This document shows, one piece after another, positions 1 to 10,193 of a stretch of DNA of 64,000 nt. Source of the stretch: Thermoplasmata archaeon (lineage in GTDB: Archaea; Thermoplasmatota; Thermoplasmata; Thermoplasmatales; Thermoplasmataceae); NCBI GenBank assembly GCA_021794355.1, contig JAJYRA010000072.1, positions 1 through 64,000 on the forward strand, in the 5' to 3' direction. A program made the translations under genes and the position numbers. The notes below the pieces were generated by a model that was not told where the DNA came from, did no database searches, and worked only from the letters and a program-made list of their open reading frames with translations. Positions within the stretch are counted from its first letter, which is position 1. The number at the start of each line of letters is the position of its first letter.

Positions 1-3
1 AGC

Positions 4-1308
4 ATGCTCGAAGAGTTGCAGAGCGGTCTTTACCAGAGGGCTAAGGAAAACAGGGATGCAAAATTCAACACACTTCATGATAAAATATATCACATGGATG
101 TGTTGAAGGAAGCATGGAAAATAGTATCGGAAAACAACGGAACAGCAGGAATAGATAATCAGACAATACCGGACATAGAAGCAGGTGGATACGAACAATT
201 CCTCAAAGAGATACAAGGAGAACTGAAAGCAGGAACATATAAGGCAGAATGCGTCAAGAGGGTATTCATTCCAAAGCCAAACGGCAAGATGCGACCTCTT
301 GGCATTCCTACAGTAAAAGACAGGATAGTGCAGCAGGCAGTCAAACTAATCATGGAACCCATCTATGAGGCAGACTTCATGGATTTCAGCTATGCATACA
401 GAAAGAACAAGTCGGCAAAGGACGCCTCCCTTGAAATATACAAATGGTTGAACTTCGGTCTTACGGATGTGATCGATGTGGACATTGAAGGCTTTTTCGA
501 CCATCTCGATCATGAACTTCTCATATCCTTCGTGAAGAAAAGAGTCACGGACGGATATGTGATCTCACTGATCAAGCAGTGGCTCAAAGCAGGTGTTGTC
601 TACATGAACACAAGAACAAATCCGACTGAAGGAACCCCACAGGGTGGTGTGATCTCTCCGTTGCTTGCCAACATCTACCTGAACGAACTGGATCAGGCAT
701 GGACGGAGATGGGCATGGATGACAATGCAGGACAGAATGCGCACATGATACGCTATTCTGACGATCTTGTCATCCTGACGAAAAGCCCAAGACACGCATT
801 CTTCAAGGGGAAGGAACATGCAAGGAACATCATGAACGCCCTGAAGTCGATCCTGAAGAAGCTGAAACTCAACCTGAGTGCAGAGAAGTCAAGGGTAACA
901 ACAGCAGAAGAAGGCTTTGACTTCCTTGGGTTTCACTTCATACGAAGGCAAAACAAGCATAGGGGAAAAGAGGTGACATTCTTCTTCCCATCACAGAAAT
1001 CTAAAGCATCATTCATGAAAAAGGCAAGCGAGATCACACACAGGCATCATGCACACACAAAGAGCGAGGCTGACGTGATCAGGGAACTCAATTTTCTCAT
1101 AAGAGGATGGACAAACTACTTCAATCACAGTCATGCAACAAGGGTCTATTCAGGTCTCTGGACATTTGTCTGTTTCAGGCTCACCCAGTTCATGAGATAC
1201 AGACACAAGCTGAATCATCTTGGAATTGATTATGACAAGATCCGATCCTACGGTCTCCTGCCATTATATGGCAGGATCAAGCATCCCTATTCCGTGTGCC
1301 CCCGGTGA
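4..1308 (+). CDS. ltrA: Group II intron reverse transcriptase/maturase (RT plus maturase-specific domain, no evident HNH endonuclease)
   Basis: Motifs VFIPKPNGKMRPLGIPTVKDRIVQ, GTPQGGVISPLLANIYLNELD, RYSDDLVIL, and a C-terminal maturase-like RELNFLIRGWTNYFNHS; followed by domain V/VI RNA. Confidence 0.95.
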   Translation: MLEELQSGLYQRAKENRDAKFNTLHDKIYHMDVLKEAWKIVSENNGTAGIDNQTIPDIEAGGYEQFLKEIQGELKAGTYKAECVKRVFIPKPNGKMRPLGIPTVKDRIVQQAVKLIMEPIYEADFMDFSYAYRKNKSAKDASLEIYKWLNFGLTDVIDVDIEGFFDHLDHELLISFVKKRVTDGYVISLIKQWLKAGVVYMNTRTNPTEGTPQGGVISPLLANIYLNELDQAWTEMGMDDNAGQNAHMIRYSDDLVILTKSPRHAFFKGKEHARNIMNALKSILKKLKLNLSAEKSRVTTAEEGFDFLGFHFIRRQNKHRGKEVTFFFPSQKSKASFMKKASEITHRHHAHTKSEADVIRELNFLIRGWTNYFNHSHATRVYSGLWTFVCFRLTQFMRYRHKLNHLGIDYDKIRSYGLLPLYGRIKHPYSVCPR

Positions 1309-1318
1309 AGTTCCCCGG

Positions 1319-1392
1319 TAAGCAGTGTGCGGGAGAACCGCAAGCACTGTTTGAGGTGGAAGGGGCTGGAGTAATCCAGCCTTTTACCCTAC
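1319..1392 (+). ncRNA. Group II intron 3' end: domain V and domain VI
   Basis: AGCAGTGTGCGGGAGAACCGCAAGCACTGTTT folds as a DV hairpin (1321-1352); GGTGGAAGGGGCTGGAGTAATCCAGCCTTTTACCCTAC folds as DVI and ends in ...CTAC. Confidence 0.85.
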
Positions 1393-1536
1393 ACGAGGGG
1401 GCTCTGTGTAACGACAGAGCTCTACTCTATTTACGAGTCAGAGAACAGATATTGTATCATTAAAGCTATATAACTACGAAAAAATTAATGACTGTCGAAT
1501 AACTACACACTCTTAATTAGAACGGAGAAGTGGTTA

Positions 1537-2016
1537 ATGACTATAAATAACGTGAGAAACTTCCTTATTGCTGGTGCTATAGCTCTCTACGCATATGATC
1601 AGTTTGCATTCTTTTACTTTTCCATTACCGACTTCACCTATCTTGCTGTCATTCCGACGCTGATCATTGTATTAACAGCATATTTTTCATACCGGCTCCT
1701 TTTTAAAAAAAGCAGTCATTTTAGAATAGGTAAAGGATTTTCAATCACTGAAACATCCACATCAGATAGGGCGCATACAGTGAGTCTTTTAGAAGAGAAA
1801 TTAAGTGCCCATAGAGACGAGGCAAAACTTGACCCAAATAAACTACCTGAGCTCGCCAAGAGGCTAGTTGTTTTATCTGCATTATATAAAGAGAAAGACC
1901 TTGAAAAGTCTGAAGCATATGCAAATGAGGCCCAATCCATTGTTGAGTCTTCGTATTACCCTAACACAGAAGAGGCGAACCAGATAAGGACATTTGTCAA
2001 GATGAGTTTGAAATGA
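1537..2016 (+). CDS. Hypothetical membrane-anchored protein
   Basis: 159-aa ORF with two hydrophobic N-terminal segments and a soluble tail. Confidence 0.55.
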   Translation: MTINNVRNFLIAGAIALYAYDQFAFFYFSITDFTYLAVIPTLIIVLTAYFSYRLLFKKSSHFRIGKGFSITETSTSDRAHTVSLLEEKLSAHRDEAKLDPNKLPELAKRLVVLSALYKEKDLEKSEAYANEAQSIVESSYYPNTEEANQIRTFVKMSLK

Positions 2017-2302
2017 ACCTAAAAAGAATAAGGTTCCTTACCTACGTTGGTCCTTCGATCAACCACATCTCTGATCGTAGGTCTTGAAGTGTTGTTGTGT
2101 TCTTATCTAATGATGTCACGTGTTTCTGTTTTTTTCTGAATTCCCAATTTACTGGTTTTTTTCATAACAACTTACACTTCGTATCCATTTATTTAAAAAA
2201 CATAAGGTTCTGAAAATATAAGTTGCATAGAAAAATTGTTCCGTTCACTATTGGAAAAGATGAATGCTCATCACTCTGTTTCCCATTTCAGTGCATGAAT
2301 GA

Positions 2303-2708
2303 TTATTTCACGACTTTGAAACCCTCGCTGCTTGTGAATCCCCTGTCAAAAGTAGCCAGATTTTCAACGTGATTCGCCTCAACAAATTCCCGAATTATGC
2401 AATCAGTGAAGCCTAATCTGGTGGATTATTGCCTTTGGAATCTTTCCCATGAGGCTTTGAATACACTGCTGTTAACATCTACCATACCTATAGATTTTTT
2501 TTATCAATTTCCCCCACATTATTGCTGATTCCAGTGATTTTGAACGCACTAGAACAATGGTTACAGTCTCATCAAACACATATTCTGACGTGATCGCTGA
2601 ACCATTTTTCCCTTTGATAATTTCTCCCATTATTGAAACTGCCTTTTCATGGTTGCTATCCTTCTCCACGACGTAAGTAACCAAAACGCTTGTATCAATA
2701 AAGATCAA
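2303..2708 (-). pseudogene. Decayed VapC-type PIN-domain toxin (frameshift plus internal stop)
   Basis: MIFIDTSVLVTYVVEKDSNHEKAV... PIN start; the reading resumes in another frame as MVDVNSSVFKASWERFQRQ*STRLGFTDCIIREFVEANHVENLATFDRGFTSSEGFKVVK*. Confidence 0.8.
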
Positions 2709-2901
2709 TGGAATTCACCAAAGAGTGTTTCATTTATCCCATCACTCCACCTGATCGTTTCCTTTGTTTTGACAAGCCCCTTCATTTTTAACATATTTTC
2801 CACATGCTTCCTCTCTTTCCTCCTGTTTTTTAATCCAATTAGCCATGGCTTGATTAAGCACTTCCCCAACATTTCATTCTATTCTCTTCCGTTGCTTTCA
2901 T
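2705..2901 (-). pseudogene. Decayed VapB-type antitoxin (at least two frameshifts)
   Basis: Frame fragments NVGEVLNQAMANWIKKQEERE and KHVENMLKMKGLVKTKETIRWSDGINETLFGEFH* lie just upstream of the PIN gene, and the stop overlaps the PIN start. Confidence 0.65.
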
Positions 2902-3582
2902 TTTGAATTTACTATAAATTGCCTTGTTGATTATTTTCGCAACTAGAATGTCACTTTTCTGTGTTGTTTCCTTTGTCAGAATGCGTATAACATCTAAAAC
3001 AAATTATAAAACTTTATCTTCCCTGTATGACCACAAAGGTAAATTATCACCCCTTTTGACATTGTCAACTTTTAGTTGATTTTCTCTTCTTGCAGATCTC
3101 ACCAACTTTATGAACATTCGGTTGAACTGGAAAATAGTGTGGTTTTTGCTCAAAGTAACTGTTACAGAGTGTTTTCAATTTTCAAATTATCAACGAAGAT
3201 TTGACAATGCCCCCCTTTTGGTTAAAAGGGAAGGACTGAAGAATGGGTATGAAGAGTTTGAAAGGAATATTAATCGTTCAATAAGATGGTGGATTTTCTG
3301 AAGAAAAAACGACAGAATGAGATAGTCTCTTATGAAAAACAAGTGTTTTGTTCATCAACTTAAAACAGAGTTGAGCAACTACAACAAAACGAAGTTATAA
3401 TGGTCAAATCTGGAGTTAAAAAGGAGAAGTAAGCTGCCTGAGCAGGCGATTCGTTTAAAGACTATTGTGAGGATAACATAAGTGTAAGAACTCTGATATC
3501 TACTTATTATTCAAACGATTCCTCTATCCATATTTTGGCGTGATGCCCTGCTCATTGGCACATTGTTTGTAAAAGACTTAAT

Positions 3583-4119
3583 ATGAGGACAAATCTTACA
3601 GGGATTATGTCGAATCACACTCCATTCATATTCAGAGAGCCATTTATTGGGGACTTAGATAGAATGTATGATATTTTGGAAAGTTCGCTAAGCCAGTTTC
3701 TGGTAGTCAACGAAACTTCTTCCAGGAATAATCAGTTAGTCATAGATAAAGGAACAGTTGAGGGTTATATAATCGACAACAGATATTTTACCATCGTTTC
3801 AGAGGTCAATTCTCAAATTGTCGGATGGCTGTCCGGGAGTAGCAGATCAGAAATACTATCAGAACATGGATGTAATCCCAGGGAATTTTATCTTGAGGAA
3901 ATCGTGGTGGATTCTGCTTTCCGGAGAAAGGGTGTCGGCGGCTCCCTGCTAAGTAAGATACCTACGGATGACTCATTGGCTATCATCGTCGATACACCAT
4001 CGATTAACCAACAGGCAGTAAGATTCTATGAACACGCTGGATTTGTGAAGTTGACCGGTATGCCAGAAAAATTTTCTGAAAATTGGATCAGAATGTCAAA
4101 GACATGTGAGACAGCATAA
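3583..4119 (+). CDS. GNAT family N-acetyltransferase
   Basis: LEEIVVDSAFRRKGVGGSLLSKI...NQQAVRFYEHAGFVKL acetyl-CoA-binding and C-terminal motifs. Confidence 0.85.
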   Translation: MRTNLTGIMSNHTPFIFREPFIGDLDRMYDILESSLSQFLVVNETSSRNNQLVIDKGTVEGYIIDNRYFTIVSEVNSQIVGWLSGSSRSEILSEHGCNPREFYLEEIVVDSAFRRKGVGGSLLSKIPTDDSLAIIVDTPSINQQAVRFYEHAGFVKLTGMPEKFSENWIRMSKTCETA

Positions 4120-4456
4120 TTTAACTATAAACCGTCATGCACACTCTTTCTGTTTCTGATATCAAGGATAGATATCGAGAAAGTTTCTCTTTTTATATTC
4201 ATCAAAACCCTGTATTTCCCTGCTCTTAAGTCATAAAGCAGTGCTCCATTGAGAGTCTCGATAAAGAAAATTGGATTCTGTTTAAAATATAGTTCTTCTG
4301 AGGTGAAGCAAAATAAAATAGGATTATGCAGAGGAAGTTTTAACGTGAATTGTTAAGGATGAAGGCACAATTCCTAATTTAATTTTTAAAATGATTTAAA
4401 TATTTGGAAAACAGTTATTACGTTAGGAGTAATTATACCACAACGGGTAAGGTTTA

Positions 4457-5743
4457 ATGAGTGAATTTGATGTTATTGTTGTTGGTGCAGGCCCAGCCGG
4501 ATCAGCTGCGGCTATCCGACTGGCAAACCAGAAGGCCAATGTTTTATTGATTGACAGAGCTGATCCTCCTGGCAGCAAAAACGTCTCAGGAGGTGTACTC
4601 TGGGGAGACTCTCTCGGACAAGTGATACCGGACTGGGAGAAGAGCAATATGCTTGAAAGATACATAGAAGCGAAAGGAGTCACCTTCCTTACAAAGGATT
4701 CAAAGATTGCCCTGGATTTCAGATCAAGCAAATTTGGAGAAGTTAAAAGTGGTTACACAGTTCTCAGAACAAAATTTGATGCATGGTTAGCAAAGAAGGC
4801 CAAAGATTCCGGTGCAATGGTCGTCTCAGGAATAACAGTGGATAAACTGGCGATGAAGGGAAAGAAGGTCATTGGAGTTGAGCAGAATGGCCAGACTGTT
4901 ACTGCTGATGCAGTGATTCTGGCTGAGGGGGCTAACTCTAGAGTTGCCATAGATTCTGGGTTGAAGACGAAATCCGATGATAGGCATATGGCCATTAGTG
5001 TGAAGGAGGTGATCAAGCTTCCGGAAAAGGTCATCACGGAGCGATTCAACCTAACATCACCAAAGAGGGGATTCGCATCGGAATATGTTCTCGGATTTCT
5101 TGAAGGAGGTGTTAAGGCTGGAGGTTTCTTGTATACAAACAAAGAGTCCATATCCATCGGTGCTGTAATATCAATGGAAGATTTGAGAAAGAATAATCAG
5201 ACTTATTCCTTCAACATTATCGAGCAATTCAAGGAACACCCATTCATTGCACCACTGCTTGTGGATGGTAGGGTTGAAGAGTACAGTGCACATCTTGTTC
5301 CTGAAGCAGGGCAGTCAGTGGATTCCATATATGGGGATGGATATATGATAGCCGGGGATGCCGCAGGATTTACGTTCAGCAATGGTCTTGTCCTTCAGGG
5401 AATGAATTATGCCATAATTTCTGGGATCGGGGCAGCAGATGCATACCTTGCCACAAAGGAAAGCACATCTCCTGATAGATTCGAAATCTATAGGGATTCC
5501 ATGAGGAAGACATTTGTTCTTAGGGACATGGAAACTTTCAAAGGATCAGATAGGGTTACATGGAGCAATTCAATTCATCAAACCTTTCCAAACATGGCTG
5601 AAGATATCATGTTGAATATCTTCTCAGAGAATGGGGAACCCAAGAAGCACCTTGCCAGAATCATAATGGAATCCGCTATGAAGAATAGAGATAAGAGGAA
5701 AGAAATGATTATTGATATGTACAGAATGATGAAGAGGTTGTGA
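4457..5743 (+). CDS. fixC: FixC-like electron transfer flavoprotein-quinone oxidoreductase
   Basis: FDVIVVGAGPAGSAAAIRLA FAD-binding motif; GDGYMIAGDAAGF; followed by fixX, fixA and fixB homologs. Confidence 0.92.
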   Translation: MSEFDVIVVGAGPAGSAAAIRLANQKANVLLIDRADPPGSKNVSGGVLWGDSLGQVIPDWEKSNMLERYIEAKGVTFLTKDSKIALDFRSSKFGEVKSGYTVLRTKFDAWLAKKAKDSGAMVVSGITVDKLAMKGKKVIGVEQNGQTVTADAVILAEGANSRVAIDSGLKTKSDDRHMAISVKEVIKLPEKVITERFNLTSPKRGFASEYVLGFLEGGVKAGGFLYTNKESISIGAVISMEDLRKNNQTYSFNIIEQFKEHPFIAPLLVDGRVEEYSAHLVPEAGQSVDSIYGDGYMIAGDAAGFTFSNGLVLQGMNYAIISGIGAADAYLATKESTSPDRFEIYRDSMRKTFVLRDMETFKGSDRVTWSNSIHQTFPNMAEDIMLNIFSENGEPKKHLARIIMESAMKNRDKRKEMIIDMYRMMKRL

Positions 5744-5744
5744 A

Positions 5745-6020
5745 ATGAAAAAGATAGAAGACAGGTTATCCCTGCTGAATTATAAAATAGACAAGTCCTA
5801 TGAGCACATAACTGTTAATCACGATATATGTGCCGTATGTCCTGATCACTTCTGCACTTTTGCATGCCCTGCAAAGTGCTACACACTGATCGATGGGCAG
5901 TTGAATTTTAAATATGAGGATTGTGTTGAATGCGGAACATGCGATATCGCCTGCTCCCACGGAAGCGTCCTGTGGACAAACACCAAGGGTGGGCACGGAG
6001 TTAAATATAAATTTGGATGA
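5745..6020 (+). CDS. fixX: FixX-like ferredoxin
   Basis: CAVCPDHFCTFACPAKCYT and CVECGTCDIACS cysteine motifs. Confidence 0.92.
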   Translation: MKKIEDRLSLLNYKIDKSYEHITVNHDICAVCPDHFCTFACPAKCYTLIDGQLNFKYEDCVECGTCDIACSHGSVLWTNTKGGHGVKYKFG

Positions 6021-6826
6021 TTGAAATGGCACTGGAAATTATTGTTATGATCAAACAGGTACCGGACAGTTCAGAAGTTGTCATCGATCCAGTTACCTTT
6101 ACACTGAACAGGGGTGCTGCAAGAAATGTCATAAATCCTGCAGATGAAAACGCCGTTGAGCAGGCTCTCAGGATTAAGGATAAGAATCCAGACACTCATA
6201 TAACGGTCATCACCATGGGGCCACCCTTTGCAGAAACGGCCCTTTTAGACAGTATGGCCAGGGGGGTTGACAGGGCAATTCTCGTTACAGATCGAGCGTT
6301 TGCTGGAGCAGATACTTATCCTACTGGCCTCACACTGGCAGCTACTATCACAAAGATGGGTAAGTTTGATATCATTTATGCAGGAGAGGAATCTACAGAT
6401 TCTTCAACAGGACATGTGGGTCCTGGAGTTGCAGAGTTTCTTGGCAATGAACAGGCTTCATACACTTCAAACTCATGGGTGGAAGATGGTTTTGTATTTG
6501 CAGAGAGACAGCTTGAGGATGGTGTTGAAACTGTTAAAATGGAACCCCCATGCCTCATAACGGTTCTGACCAACGCCAATATTCCAAGAGAAGCAACCCT
6601 GAGAATGAAAATAGATTCAATTAAAAAAGGCATAGAAACATGGACGCTGGCAGACATTGGGTTGAAGCCAGAATGGGTTGGATTAAAAGGATCACCAACC
6701 ATTGTAAAATCCATGAGGACAATTAATGAGAAAAAGAGGGAAGGAAAGAAGTTTGGCGTTGATGAGATGGATAAGTTTGTAGATGAATTGATTTCCAAGG
6801 GAATACTCAATTTGGGAGATGAGTGA
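6017..6826 (+). CDS. fixA: Electron transfer flavoprotein beta subunit (FixA)
   Basis: IVMIKQVPDSSEV...RGAARNVINPADENAVEQALRIKD; operon context. Confidence 0.92.
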   Translation: MIEMALEIIVMIKQVPDSSEVVIDPVTFTLNRGAARNVINPADENAVEQALRIKDKNPDTHITVITMGPPFAETALLDSMARGVDRAILVTDRAFAGADTYPTGLTLAATITKMGKFDIIYAGEESTDSSTGHVGPGVAEFLGNEQASYTSNSWVEDGFVFAERQLEDGVETVKMEPPCLITVLTNANIPREATLRMKIDSIKKGIETWTLADIGLKPEWVGLKGSPTIVKSMRTINEKKREGKKFGVDEMDKFVDELISKGILNLGDE

Positions 6827-7922
6827 AATGGTAGGTCTTATCAACGCGGAGGCACCTGAAAGCATTGATGATTACAAAAATGTGATGGTTTTCCTGGAAT
6901 CCAGGGATGGAAAGATAAAACGACCAGGTCTTGAAATGATTTCAGTTGGGTCCAGAATGGCGCATAAGGTAAACGAAATCTTGATTGGTGTTGTTTTTGG
7001 GGATAATGTTGGTCAGTTGCTAAAGGAAGCCGGGGAGTATGGATGTGATAAGGTCATTGGTTATGAATCCCCAGATCTCAAAGATTTCAGGACGATTCCC
7101 TATGCCACACTCCTCAGTGATCTCATTTCAGAATTCAAGCCAAATATATTGTTGATACCAGCCACACGAAACGGGAGGGATCTTGCCTCAAGGATAGCAG
7201 TAAGATCAAGAACGGGTGTTACGGCTGATTGTACTGAACTGGATGTGGACCCCGATGGAAGAATACTTCAAGCAAGGAGACCAACCTATGGAGAAAGTAC
7301 CCTGGCGGAAATACTTTGCAGGAAGCACAGACCTCAGATGGCAACTGCGAGACCAGGCATCTTTGAAGTGCCTGAAAGGAAGAGCGATGTCAGGTATGAA
7401 ACCGATCTGAGAAAGCCCAAAATCAAAAAAGAATACCTGAAAAAAGAGGTTGTTGGCTTCAAGCCAAAAACAACCGTGGATCTCACGTCTGCAAAATATA
7501 TTGTCAGCGGTGGGTTAGGACTGGGAAAAGCTAAGGGTTTTGATCTCATCAAGGAACTTGCTGATGAAATTGAGGCCTATGTGGGTGCCTCAAGACCAAC
7601 AGTTGATCTGGGTTGGATAACCAGAGATCACCAGGTAGGACAGACCGGTCAATCTGTCAGGCCTCAGCTCTATATGGCATGTGGAATTTCAGGAAAGGCC
7701 CAGCATCTAATGGGAATGAAACTGAGCCAGAACATTGTCTCCATAAACATAGATCCGGATGCAGAAATTAATGGAATTTCCGATTATATAATTATTGGAG
7801 ATCTTTATGAGGTGATCCCAAAGATCATTGAAGAAATAAGAAAGAGGAAAAACTCTGTTTCAAAGGATTCCAAGCCGAAAAAAGATGAAAATGAAGTTAA
7901 GGAAGGGGAAGTAAAAACTTAA
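6819..7922 (+). CDS. fixB: Electron transfer flavoprotein alpha subunit (FixB)
   Basis: SGGLGLGKAKGFDLIKELADEIEAYVGASRPTVDLGWITRDHQVGQTGQSVRPQLYMACGISGKAQHLMGM C-terminal FAD domain. Confidence 0.93.
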   Translation: MSEMVGLINAEAPESIDDYKNVMVFLESRDGKIKRPGLEMISVGSRMAHKVNEILIGVVFGDNVGQLLKEAGEYGCDKVIGYESPDLKDFRTIPYATLLSDLISEFKPNILLIPATRNGRDLASRIAVRSRTGVTADCTELDVDPDGRILQARRPTYGESTLAEILCRKHRPQMATARPGIFEVPERKSDVRYETDLRKPKIKKEYLKKEVVGFKPKTTVDLTSAKYIVSGGLGLGKAKGFDLIKELADEIEAYVGASRPTVDLGWITRDHQVGQTGQSVRPQLYMACGISGKAQHLMGMKLSQNIVSINIDPDAEINGISDYIIIGDLYEVIPKIIEEIRKRKNSVSKDSKPKKDENEVKEGEVKT

Positions 7923-8117
7923 CCACGTCTCACCGATTAATGAATCTCCGAATTCGCAAAGGAAGTTAAAATCTAGTCTTTCCAGTGGGGCCATCCTGTG
8001 GAAAGGTAGGAGATGAAAGATTGAGATTTTTCTGCAATAGGTGGACAAAATCAAATTCCAACTCTCCATTGAAATCCTATTAAGAGAGGATTAGATGCAG
8101 GAGATATATTTGAAATT

Positions 8118-10106
8118 CTAAGGCATTTTCTTCCTAACATTCTCGAGAGTTCTCTCAATAAAGTCATCGACCTTCAAGTTCTGAATTTTATCGGTTCTGT
8201 CCCTCACTGAAACTTCTCCTCCTTCCTGTTCCCTCTGACCAATTATAAGAAAATAGAACGGTCTAAATCTCCTTCCAAGCTTAATTTTCTTGGAAACGCT
8301 CTCATTCCCACTATCAAGATAAACCCTGATATTTTTCTCCTTGAGCTTTTGGGTAATCTCCTGTGCGTAGGAATCCTGCTGATTCGAAAGAGGTATCACA
8401 TAGGCTTGGATTGGAGATAACCACAGGGGGAGTTTCCCATAGGAGTTCTCGAGAAGTATAACCAGGAATCTTTCTATGGATCCGTATATGGCCCTGTGCA
8501 ACATAACTGGAGTTTCCTTCTGGCTTTCTCTATTTATGAAATATAGGTTAAAGGCGATGGGCATGAAGAAGTCGATTTGGATTGTGGTTAACTGCCATGA
8601 TCTACCCAGTACATCCTTTATGTGAACATCTATCTTTGGTCCATAGAATGCAGCTTCACCAGGGTACTCTTCAAATTTTATTCCGGAAGAAATGAGTGCA
8701 CTCCTTAGCTGTTCAGTTGCATTGTCCCACAGGGAAAAATCAGGCTCAAGGTTATTTTTTGCGCATGACTGGCACTTAAGTTCATCCGATTCTGAACTCA
8801 TTCTTCTCGGTTCATTGAGGAAACCACAATCCCTGCATTTGTAAGATATGAGGTAATTTTCAGGCTTACTTTTGTCTATTACGGATAGATCATATCTAAC
8901 ATCTATGTTCTCAAAGAAGGTTTCAAAGGTTATCTTCATCATCTCCAGAACACTCCCTATCTCCCCCTCAATCTGATCTGTCCTCATGAACTCATGTCCA
9001 TCATCCACAGTGAATGTTCTTGGTCTTGTCAATCCCCCAACCTCACCGGATTTTTCATATCTATAAACAGTGCCAAACTCGCTAAACTTTACCGGCATAT
9101 CCCTGTATGAATGGGCTGAATTCTCGTATATGGTGATATGTCCTGGGCAGTTCATGGGCTTCAGTGCATAGGAATCTCCATCAGGAAGGGTAAAAAGGAA
9201 CATATCATCCTTATATTTGTAATAATGTCCAGATGTCTTCCACATGATATCCTTGAAGAGATGAGGTGTGGTAACCTCTTCCCATCCAAACTTTGTATTC
9301 ATTTCCCGCATGAAATTGATGAGTTCGCTTCTAATGATAGACCCTCTGGCAGTGTACATTGGAAGCCCTGGCGCCCTTTCGGAGTTGAAAACAAACAGGT
9401 CCATCTCTGCTCCTATTTTTCTGTGATCCCTCATGGCTGCTTCCTCCCTGTTTTTCAAAAAGGTTTTCAGCTCCTTTTCAGACGGGAATGCTGTCCCGTA
9501 TATTCTCACAAGCTTTTCCTCCTTTATATCTCCCTTATAGTTTGAGGAAGCCACATTGAGCAGCTTAAAAAATTTTATGTAAGATGTATCCGGAACGTGA
9601 GGTCCAGTGCAGAAGTCCACAAAGTTAGCCTGCCTGTATACTGTGGACTCTTTCTCCACATGTTCTCTGATCTTATCTATCTTGAACCTGTTATCCCTAA
9701 ACATCTTCTGTAATTCTTCCTTATTGTGAACTTCCCTTACAATGGGAACTTTTTTCTGTGAGAGTTCTCTCATTTTCCTTTCTATCCTTTCCAGATCATC
9801 TTGGTCAGGAGGATCCATTTTTATATCGTAATAGAAACCGTTTTCAACCACAGGTCCAGCATTTGGCTTTGCATCCGGATATATTTCCATTACTGCATGG
9901 GCCAGTAAATGGGCAGCAGAATGCCTTAAAATGTTAACGCCTTCTCTGTCCTTAAGAAAAACAGGTTCCACGGACGCAGTCTCTTCACTTATTTCATCGA
10001 GGTCATGCAAAACACCTGAAACTTTCACTGCAATAACATCCCTCTGGGAAGCGAAGAGCTTTCCATATTTCTCACCTTTTTCAACTGAAGGCTGCGTCTC
10101 TGACAT
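8118..10106 (-). CDS. thrS: Threonyl-tRNA synthetase
   Basis: HSAAHLLAHAVMEIYPDAK editing domain; class II motifs MNCPGHITIYENSAHSYRDMPVKFSEFGTVYRYEKSGEVGGLTRPRTFTVDDGHEF. Confidence 0.97.
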   Translation of the reverse strand: MSETQPSVEKGEKYGKLFASQRDVIAVKVSGVLHDLDEISEETASVEPVFLKDREGVNILRHSAAHLLAHAVMEIYPDAKPNAGPVVENGFYYDIKMDPPDQDDLERIERKMRELSQKKVPIVREVHNKEELQKMFRDNRFKIDKIREHVEKESTVYRQANFVDFCTGPHVPDTSYIKFFKLLNVASSNYKGDIKEEKLVRIYGTAFPSEKELKTFLKNREEAAMRDHRKIGAEMDLFVFNSERAPGLPMYTARGSIIRSELINFMREMNTKFGWEEVTTPHLFKDIMWKTSGHYYKYKDDMFLFTLPDGDSYALKPMNCPGHITIYENSAHSYRDMPVKFSEFGTVYRYEKSGEVGGLTRPRTFTVDDGHEFMRTDQIEGEIGSVLEMMKITFETFFENIDVRYDLSVIDKSKPENYLISYKCRDCGFLNEPRRMSSESDELKCQSCAKNNLEPDFSLWDNATEQLRSALISSGIKFEEYPGEAAFYGPKIDVHIKDVLGRSWQLTTIQIDFFMPIAFNLYFINRESQKETPVMLHRAIYGSIERFLVILLENSYGKLPLWLSPIQAYVIPLSNQQDSYAQEITQKLKEKNIRVYLDSGNESVSKKIKLGRRFRPFYFLIIGQREQEGGEVSVRDRTDKIQNLKVDDFIERTLENVRKKMP

Positions 10107-10193
10107 CGGGCTAACATCATTAACTACAATAAATTTTTATGCCTCAGGAAAGGCAATTTTTGGTTTACACATTTTAATTTGTTGAGGTAGGAT

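Noticed and set aside
159-819. Minus-strand ORFs (and many similar ones elsewhere) antisense to conserved genes
   Set aside because: Shadow ORFs opposite strongly supported coding sequences, without recognisable motifs.
2649-2906. 85-aa plus-strand ORF
   Set aside because: Antisense to the vapBC remnants with low-complexity composition; the minus strand gives recognisable protein.
3110-3301. 63-aa ORF with a faintly transposase-like end (GYEEFERNINRSIRWWIF)
   Set aside because: Too short and no catalytic motif or inverted repeats; cannot be distinguished from chance.
3430-3560. Partial inverted similarity (GAGCAGGCGATTCGTTT versus reverse complement of AAACGATTC...CCTGCTC)
   Set aside because: Arms are short, interrupted and unequally spaced; no transposase between them.
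4415-4440. ATTAC...GTAAT inverted repeat before fixC
   Set aside because: Only 5-bp arms in AT-rich sequence; likely chance.
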